Below the pieces are notes generated by a model. The model had not been told where the DNA came from, ran no database searches, and saw nothing but the letters and a program-made list of their open reading frames with translations. From an uncultured Collinsella sp. (lineage in GTDB: Bacteria > Actinomycetota > Coriobacteriia > Coriobacteriales > Coriobacteriaceae): DNA of 15,724 bases. Positions 12,390 through 15,724 of this stretch are shown here, one piece after another. The stretch's first letter is position 1, and the number at the start of each line of letters is the position of its first letter. Both the position numbers and the translations under genes were made by a program. The stretch covers positions 1 to 15,724 of the forward strand of contig USPT01000008.1 in assembly GCA_900556705.1 (NCBI GenBank), given 5' to 3'.

Positions 12390-14204
12390 ATGACCTCCTT
12401 GAAATTCTCCAGGCGCTTCGCGCTTAGCCTGCTCGCCTCGCTGTCCGCCACCGTAGCGCTTGCTTTGCCCTCAACCGCCCTAGCCGCGTCGGACCCGAAC
12501 CCGCCCAGCATCTCCAACGTGACGATATCCGCGACGACAGTCACGGCCGGCTCCACGCTGCATGTCGGCTATAGCGTCGATGACCCTGACGGGGTACGGT
12601 CCGTCACGCCCATAGTCGAAGTCCTTGTCGAAAACGATACCGGAGACCATGGAATCAGTTCCCGTCTCGCCTTCTCGTCGACCGGCAACACGACCGCGGG
12701 CTTCGATATCTCCACCTCCCCGAGCGACCGGCCCTGCAGGTACCGGATCATCGGCCTCGGCGTGACCGATAGTCTTGGATGGGTTACCGATGTCTACGAC
12801 ACGACGTATGCCGAGGAGAAGGGGCTCGACTGTCCGACCTTCACCACCGACCCCCTCGAGTATGAGGTGACCGAGGGACCCGAGGACCAAAACCCGCCGA
12901 CCGTGTCCTCCGTGTCGCTCTCGAGCAGGGAGGTCGCAACCGGTGCCGACCTCCACATCTCTTGGACCGTCTCCGATGCCGACGGCGTTCGCTCCGTTTC
13001 CCCCATACTGCGGCAGGGCTGGGAGAATTCGGACGACGGCTGCTCTGTTTCGTCAGCCTATTATCACGGAGGCTCGTCTATCGACGGGTTTGACCTCACA
13101 TTCGACAGCAATAGGATCGGAAGGCACAGGCTGATCGGCCTTTCGGTCACCGATGGCCTAGGGTTCGAGACCGATGTGTACGAGAGTTCCTACGCCAGGG
13201 CCAACGGCATTTCGGGCGCGACTTTCTCGGTTGGCGACCCGAGCGAGCTGTGCTTCGAGGTGACCGGCAGCGCGATCGACCGGAACCCGCCCACGGTCTC
13301 GAACGTTTCCATCTCCGCGAAGAGGGTCCCCGTCGGCGGGATCCTCCGTATCTATTGCAATGTAGGCGACGCGGACGGCGTAAAGTCTGTCTCCCCGATC
13401 CTCGGCGACCCCGGCTATGTCGAGGACCCGAACTCTTTAAAGACCCGCAAAACGTTGAGCTGCAGCTACGATGCGGCAAGGGGCTATATCGAAATCGAGT
13501 TCCCCACGTCGCTCTCGATGGGCTCGTTTGAAATCCAAGCCCTCGCGGTCCTCGACAAGACGGGCCACGAGACCTTCGTCTACAGCTCCGCCTACGCCGA
13601 GCGTAACGGCAAGACCGGCGTTCAGACCTTTGATGTCGACGACGCGGGGGACGTCACCTTCGACGTGACCGCTCCGCTGTATGCCGCCACCAAGGGCGAC
13701 GGGCAGGCGTATGCAAAGGACGGCGAGGCCGGTCTGACCTTCCGCTTCAGCGGTCCTCTCGATGAGTTCACGCGTCTCCTCGTGGACGGAACTGAGGTCT
13801 CCGCCGAGAACTACACCGCAACCAGGGGCAGCACGATTATCGAGCTCAGGCCGTCCTACCTGGACACGCTCGCCGGCGGCGGACACACCGTCACGGCCGT
13901 CTGGAAGGACGGGACGGCGACCGATGCGTCCTTCACCGTGGAGGGGAAGGCCCAAGGGGAGCAGGCGGGCGGAAAGACCGACGTAGATTCACCCGGCGAC
14001 AACAAAAGTGATCCTGCCACTCCTGAAAAGGACGCCGACGAGGCGGCTACAAAAAAGTCGGGACGCACGACAGCCGATGAACCAAAGCTCGCTGCAACCG
14101 GCGACTCCACTTGGATGGCCAGCATCGCATTGACCATGGCGGCCACGGCCTGCTTCACGGCAGCGAGAAGGCTTGAGCCCAAGCAGCATAAGCACGAACA
14201 GTAG
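12390..14204 (+). CDS. Secreted three-repeat surface protein with LAATG sortase signal
   Basis: This 604-residue wall-anchored protein is uncharacterised as a whole. A signal peptide covers about residues 1-33 (SRRF, then a hydrophobic core, ending ALAA). Three repeats of about 130 residues begin with D-x-NPP-(S/T)-(V/I)-S at 36, 166 and 297. Each has a D-(P/A)-DGV-(R/K)-SV-(S/T)-PI segment about 30 residues on, followed by VTD-LG--TDVY---YA-like sequence, and two cysteines. A fourth domain, about 433-517, resembles an X2-like/Ig-type module (YTATRGSTIIELRPSYLDTL, then GGHTV). A charged linker leads to LAATGD at 567-572, a membrane helix and a basic tail (RR...KQHKHE), a sorting signal with Ala in place of Pro. 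Arginine is often AGG, unlike the CGC-rich metabolic genes to the left, suggesting transfer. The ribosome binding site before 12390 is weak. Confidence 0.82.
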   Translation: MTSLKFSRRFALSLLASLSATVALALPSTALAASDPNPPSISNVTISATTVTAGSTLHVGYSVDDPDGVRSVTPIVEVLVENDTGDHGISSRLAFSSTGNTTAGFDISTSPSDRPCRYRIIGLGVTDSLGWVTDVYDTTYAEEKGLDCPTFTTDPLEYEVTEGPEDQNPPTVSSVSLSSREVATGADLHISWTVSDADGVRSVSPILRQGWENSDDGCSVSSAYYHGGSSIDGFDLTFDSNRIGRHRLIGLSVTDGLGFETDVYESSYARANGISGATFSVGDPSELCFEVTGSAIDRNPPTVSNVSISAKRVPVGGILRIYCNVGDADGVKSVSPILGDPGYVEDPNSLKTRKTLSCSYDAARGYIEIEFPTSLSMGSFEIQALAVLDKTGHETFVYSSAYAERNGKTGVQTFDVDDAGDVTFDVTAPLYAATKGDGQAYAKDGEAGLTFRFSGPLDEFTRLLVDGTEVSAENYTATRGSTIIELRPSYLDTLAGGGHTVTAVWKDGTATDASFTVEGKAQGEQAGGKTDVDSPGDNKSDPATPEKDADEAATKKSGRTTADEPKLAATGDSTWMASIALTMAATACFTAARRLEPKQHKHEQ

Positions 14205-14222
14205 CTCAAAGCGAACTCAACT

Positions 14223-14252
14223 GGGAAGGGCAGATGGATAGCCGTCCTTCTC
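14223..14252 (+). terminator. Hairpin after the surface protein gene
   Basis: GGGAAGG (14223-14229) pairs with CCTTCTC (14246-14252), with one G-U pair and a partly structured interior, followed by TTATAATC. The T-tract is short. The same bases include TATAAT (14254-14259), which might instead serve as a -10 for the next gene, 128 bases on. Confidence 0.4.
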
Positions 14253-14386
14253 TTATAATCAACCCAATCCGCTGAAATGCAATCAGTTAACGAGTTTCGC
14301 CAGACGCTCGGCCTCTACCCCGCTCTAGCAAGCCACCAGGCGATGAGATAATGCCCACGACTATCAACGTAAGCAAGGAGCGCGCT

Positions 14387-15622
14387 ATGGCAGACAACGA
14401 GACCAAACCCTCGGCGAACGACGGCCGAGAGGAGCTCGTGGCAAAACAGCTCGCATCGACCAAAATCCACCTCGCGCTCACTCAGAAGCGGGTGGACGTC
14501 TCCGGCGCCATCAAGCTACCGCTCGAGCGAATTCCCCAACTCGGCGTGGCGTTCGCCTCGCTCCCCTCGATGTTTCGCACCGTCACCAACACGGTGAGCG
14601 TGCCCACGCTGCTCCAGGCGACTGACAAATATGGTAACCCGCTCGATCCGTCGAAACTCAACACGTTCAAGGACGGCAGCGGTCTCACAGGGGGCTACCA
14701 CGACGCCGCCAAGGGCCTTGGGCAGGCGCGCTTCCACGTAGTCGAGGGCGACATCGCCACGAGCGTCACGCAGGTGCCTTACGATCCAACATCGCTATTC
14801 ATGGCAGCCGCAATCGCGCAGATAAACCAAAAGCTCGACTCCATCCAGGAGTCCGTCGACGAAATGTTCGAGTACATGCGTCAGCGCGACAAGGCCAACA
14901 TGCGTGGCAACCTCAAGACGCTCGCAGACATCCTCAACGGTTACGGCCTCAACTACGGCAACGCCACCTACATGGCAAACGCCCATATGAAGGTGCTCGA
15001 CATCAAGCAGTCGTCCGCGCAGGACATGGAACTCTTCCGCTCGCAGGCACAGGCGGATCTGAAAAAGAAAGGGTTCATCGAGGTGCGAGACGGCTTGGGC
15101 AGACGCCTCGACAAGGTGCTCGACTACCTCAAAGACTGCCAGCTCGCCACCTACATCCACGCGTTCTCGCTGTTCCTCGAACCCATGCTCGCCCAGAACT
15201 TCGAGCCCGCAAAGCTCGCGGACGCCACTGCGAAGATCGAGGCTGATTCGATCGCGTACCGCGAGCTCTACACCGAGTGTTACGACGCCCTCGAGGCGGG
15301 AACTGCCGACACCGTCGATGCGGCACTGCTGGGCGGCATCGCGTCCGCGGGCAAATTGCTCGGTCACGCCATCGCAAAGACCCCCGTGGGCGAACATACG
15401 CTCATCGACGAGGCACTCGAGGGTGCAGGAGAGGACATCGGCAGGTTCAACGACAGGCAATCCGAGAAACTCCTCGAGAAGCTCCATCGGGCAAAGACGC
15501 CTGACGTCGCGCCGTTCAAGCAGAGCGTAATGGAAGTAGATACCCTCTACAACCGCCCCACGCAGATCGCCGTGGACGCCGAGAACGTCTACATCCTGCC
15601 TGCCAAGCGGCAGGAAGAGTAG
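14387..15622 (+). CDS. Uncharacterised 411-residue helical protein
   Basis: This 411-residue protein has no assignable function. Its layout resembles a family of uncharacterised Firmicutes proteins that I recall only loosely. The N-terminal part (about 35-130) is mixed, with LASLPSMFRTVTNTV-like sequence. A helical stretch beginning SLFMAAAIAQINQKLDSIQE (136-155) and running to about 182 looks like a coiled coil. A long, charged helical region continues to about 300. A glycine/alanine-rich hydrophobic patch, about 311-330 (DAALLGGIASAGKLLGHAIA), could insert into or lie on a membrane. There is no signal peptide. The frame is open from 14351; the ATG at 14387 is chosen because AAGGAG ends 6 bases upstream. 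It stands alone between the surface protein gene and a convergent gene. It could be an effector, a pore-forming or a phage-related protein; none of these is supported beyond general shape. Confidence 0.65.
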   Translation: MADNETKPSANDGREELVAKQLASTKIHLALTQKRVDVSGAIKLPLERIPQLGVAFASLPSMFRTVTNTVSVPTLLQATDKYGNPLDPSKLNTFKDGSGLTGGYHDAAKGLGQARFHVVEGDIATSVTQVPYDPTSLFMAAAIAQINQKLDSIQESVDEMFEYMRQRDKANMRGNLKTLADILNGYGLNYGNATYMANAHMKVLDIKQSSAQDMELFRSQAQADLKKKGFIEVRDGLGRRLDKVLDYLKDCQLATYIHAFSLFLEPMLAQNFEPAKLADATAKIEADSIAYRELYTECYDALEAGTADTVDAALLGGIASAGKLLGHAIAKTPVGEHTLIDEALEGAGEDIGRFNDRQSEKLLEKLHRAKTPDVAPFKQSVMEVDTLYNRPTQIAVDAENVYILPAKRQEE

Positions 15623-15665
15623 CGATACGCGACAGGCCACGCGCCATGCAGACGGCCAACGCCGC

Positions 15666-15724
15666 CTATCTCCCCTCCGCCTTCAGCTTCAGCAGCAGGT
15701 CGCCCAGCTCGGGGCACTTGCTGG
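15666..15724 (-). CDS. C-terminal end of a gene cut by the window edge
   Basis: On the minus strand a frame enters from the right edge and ends at a TAG (complement of 15666-15668). Its last residues are SKCPELGDLLLKLKAEGR. The third positions are almost all C or G, as in the other genes here, and the sequence has normal protein character. It converges on the 411-residue gene with a 43-bp gap that shows no clear terminator. Too little is visible to name the protein. Confidence 0.55.
   Translation of the reverse strand, partial: SKCPELGDLLLKLKAEGR

Noticed and set aside
12079..12393. 104-residue open frame with ATGA overlap to the surface-protein start
   Set aside because: It has no ribosome binding site, only about half C/G at third positions against much higher values in neighbouring genes, and no recognisable domain. 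It is kept only as the possible read-through product of the G8 tract.
14254..14259. TATAAT before the 411-residue gene
   Set aside because: It has no -35 partner, lies inside or at the end of a terminator-like hairpin and is 128 bases from the start codon, so it was not listed as a promoter.
15633..15656. GGCC...GGCC pairing in the convergent gap near the right edge
   Set aside because: A 4-bp stem with a long loop and no T-tract on either strand is too weak to call a terminator.

Overview
The window is G+C-rich bacterial chromosome, with C or G at most third codon positions. It looks like a gut anaerobe of the Actinomycetota class Coriobacteriia, probably Collinsella or a close relative. 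That placement is inference, from the gene content (a selenium/molybdenum-hydroxylase and diaminopropionate catabolic cluster), a variant LAATG sortase signal and the codon style. No rRNA, tRNA, CRISPR array, transposase or phage gene is visible.

Left two thirds (about 217-10161): a catabolic and cofactor-maturation cluster. On the minus strand, in transcription order, it carries diaminopropionate ammonia-lyase (ygeX), a YgeY-type M20 hydrolase, the knotted carbamoyltransferase homologue YgeW, a MocA-like molybdopterin nucleotidyltransferase, a dihydropyrimidinase/hydantoinase, then yqeB and an XdhC-family protein. yqeC alone points the other way, and a PAS/YheO-type regulator is transcribed divergently from ygeX. 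Relatives of these genes travel together in E. coli (ygeW-ygeX-ygeY-ygeZ and yqeB-yqeC-ygfJ) and in the uric-acid/purine-degrading clusters of gut anaerobes. The hydantoinase, YgeY and YgeW fit opening of rings and removal of ureido/carbamoyl groups. YgeX fits the last step, diaminopropionate to pyruvate and ammonia. XdhC, YqeB, YqeC and MocA fit maturation of a selenium-dependent molybdenum hydroxylase. The hydroxylase itself is not in the window and is predicted to lie nearby.

Right third (about 10285-15724): accessory genes. These are a proline/alanine-rich single-pass membrane protein, an orphan 141-residue protein, a secreted three-repeat surface protein with a C-terminal sortase signal and AGG-rich arginine usage, an uncharacterised 411-residue helical protein, and the 3' end of a convergent gene cut by the window edge.

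The most interesting signals are not in proteins. (1) Directly before the orphan 141-residue gene is an RNA that folds by hand into a SAM-I-clan riboswitch architecture: P1, AGAG, kink-turn P2, P3 and an L2/J3 pseudoknot. It lacks P4, and the Shine-Dalgarno touches P1. (2) Upstream of it ACACTTTTCCG occurs three times at an exact 33-bp period. (3) Two copies of one long palindromic intergenic element, with arms containing AGTTGCGGTGAAATA, flank the left part of the cluster. (4) A duplicated AAC-N5-GTTTGTT motif, 51 bp apart, lies between ygeX and its likely regulator.
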